Part shown: piece by piece, positions 5,843 through 6,981 of the stretch
How the letters are laid out: each line of letters starts with the position of its first letter
How positions within the stretch are numbered: position 1 is the first letter of the stretch
Assembly: GCA_030630445.1 (NCBI GenBank)
Contig: DAOVNC010000187.1
Coordinates: 1-6,981 of the forward strand
From: Kiritimatiellales bacterium
GTDB taxonomy: Bacteria; Verrucomicrobiota; Kiritimatiellia; Kiritimatiellales; Pontiellaceae
DNA length: 6,981 nt
Direction: 5' to 3'
Made by a program: the position numbers and the translations under genes
Notes under the pieces: generated by a model
Database searches by the model: none
Told to the model about the DNA's origin: nothing
The model's input: the letters and a program-made list of their open reading frames with translations, nothing else

Positions 5843-6981
5843 ATGTTTGAAAAGGTATTGATTGCCAACCGCGGCGAAATCGCCCTGCGCATCATCCGGG
5901 CCTGCAAGGAGCTGGGTGTTCGTTCCGTCGCGGTCTACTCCGAGGTCGATGCGGATTCGCTGCACGTCCAGATGGCCGACGAAGCGATTTGCATCGGCCC
6001 GGCCGCCGCCAGCGAAAGCTATCTGAAAATCACCAACATCATCAGTGCCGCGGAAGTTGCCGATGTCGATGCAATCCACCCCGGCTACGGGTTCCTCGCC
6101 GAAAATGCCCATTTCGCCGAAATCTGCGCAAACTGCAACATCACCTTCATCGGTCCTGCACCGGACTGCATCCGCAACATGGGCGACAAAGTGATTGCGC
6201 GCGATACCATGAAGGCCGCCGGCGTGCCGATCACTCCGGGTTCCGACGGCATCCTGAAGGATTCCGACGAAGCGTTGCATCTTGCCCAGAAGATGGGCTA
6301 TCCCGTGCTACTCAAGGCGGTTGCCGGTGGCGGCGGAAAAGGCATGCGCGTGGCGCGCAACGACATCAGCCTCGTCCAGGGTTTTATGGCCGCCAGCGCC
6401 GAGGGGGAGGCCTCCTTCGGTAATCCCGATCTATTCATGGAGAAATACATCGAGTCCGCCCGGCACGTCGAAGTGCAGATTATTGGCGACAAGTATGGAA
6501 ACGTCTGCCACTTGGGCGAACGCGACTGCTCCATCCAGCGCCGCCACCAAAAGCTGGTCGAAGAGGCCCCGTGCCCGACGCTGAGCGACAAGGAACGCAA
6601 GGTGCTCGGCGAAATCGCCGTCAAGGCCGGCAAGGCCGTCGACTACGATAGTGCCGGCACATTGGAATTTCTGTACGATGAAACCGCGAAGCAGTTTTAC
6701 TTCATGGAAATGAACACCCGCATCCAGGTGGAGCACACCGTTTCCGAAGAGGTGAGCGGCATTGACCTGATGAAGGAGCAGATCCGCGTAGCCGCCGGCG
6801 AAAAGCTTTCCTTCACCCAGAACGAGGTGAAGATCGTCGGGCACGCCATTGAATTCCGCGTGAATGCGGAGGATCCCTACAACAACTTCACCCCGTCCCC
6901 CGGCCTCGTCGAAGCCGTGCATTTCCCGGGCGGCCCGGGCATCCGCATCGATTCGCATGTCTATTCCGGCTATACGATTTC
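5843..6981 (+). CDS. accC: biotin carboxylase subunit of acetyl-CoA carboxylase (3'-truncated by window edge)
   Basis: Uses ATP and bicarbonate to carboxylate the biotin on AccB. The frame starts at ATG 5843, six bases after AGGGAG (5831-5836), and stays open to the window end. It gives 379 residues of a protein that is about 449 long in E. coli. Visible: N-terminal MFEKVLIANRGEIALRIIRA; IHPGYGFLAEN; Lys116 and Lys158, matching the ATP-contacting lysines of E. coli AccC (K116, K159); the glycine-rich loop AGGGGKGMR (161-169); Glu275 and Glu289, the expected metal ligands; catalytic-site NTRIQVEHTVSE (291-302); Arg339 in EFRVNAEDP; and the start of the C-terminal domain (FTPSPG...GGPGIRIDSHVYSGY). 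The absence of a fused carrier domain cannot be checked past the edge, but a separate accB next door fits the stand-alone bacterial form. About 70 residues should remain outside. Confidence 0.97.
   Translation, partial: MFEKVLIANRGEIALRIIRACKELGVRSVAVYSEVDADSLHVQMADEAICIGPAAASESYLKITNIISAAEVADVDAIHPGYGFLAENAHFAEICANCNITFIGPAPDCIRNMGDKVIARDTMKAAGVPITPGSDGILKDSDEALHLAQKMGYPVLLKAVAGGGGKGMRVARNDISLVQGFMAASAEGEASFGNPDLFMEKYIESARHVEVQIIGDKYGNVCHLGERDCSIQRRHQKLVEEAPCPTLSDKERKVLGEIAVKAGKAVDYDSAGTLEFLYDETAKQFYFMEMNTRIQVEHTVSEEVSGIDLMKEQIRVAAGEKLSFTQNEVKIVGHAIEFRVNAEDPYNNFTPSPGLVEAVHFPGGPGIRIDSHVYSGYTI

Noticed and set aside
5627..6280. 217-codon open frame on the minus strand across accB and accC
   Set aside because: It overlaps two unmistakable genes, shows no recognisable domain and has no ribosome binding site I would trust.

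Overview
The window looks like part of the chromosome of a marine or sediment bacterium of the PVC superphylum, most likely Kiritimatiellota (Pontiella-like). That placement is an inference. It rests on the secreted caspase-like protein with a Ca2+-hinge and a C-terminal module of a type I associate with Kiritimatiellota/Verrucomicrobiota/Lentisphaerota proteins, the exported formylglycine-type sulfatase beside it, and moderately GC-rich codon use. No rRNA, tRNA or phylogenetic marker is present to confirm it.

Layout. (1) Bases 1-1325, plus strand: the 3' part of a monofunctional aspartate kinase. Its ATP-binding N-terminal motif is cut by the window edge. (2) Bases 1352-3298, minus strand, convergent with the kinase: a secreted C14 (caspase/metacaspase-like) peptidase. 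It has a His/Cys dyad, two homologous about 110-residue beta-rich modules, a DxDGDG-type calcium hinge and a C-terminal module. Its natural start appears to be a non-canonical AUA codon. (3) Bases 3299-3642: an AT-rich divergent intergenic region that should hold the promoters of the peptidase and the sulfatase. (4) Bases 3643-5109, plus strand: an exported family S1 sulfatase with every expected active-site residue visible. (5) Bases 5110-5363: a non-coding gap with a perfect 14-bp palindrome and a weak terminator-like hairpin. (6) Bases 5364-6981, plus strand: accB (biotin carboxyl carrier protein) followed 11 bp later by accC (biotin carboxylase), which is open at the right edge.

How the genes fit together. 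The kinase and accBC are housekeeping genes of the aspartate-family amino acid pathway and of malonyl-CoA/fatty acid synthesis. Between them sits a divergent pair of exported proteins, the peptidase and the sulfatase. The sulfatase suggests use of sulfated polysaccharides. The peptidase may act at the cell surface or outside the cell. Whether the two are functionally linked is unknown; the only evidence is their shared upstream region. I see no mobile element, CRISPR array or defence operon. The most notable points are the AUA start and the architecture of the exported caspase-like protein.
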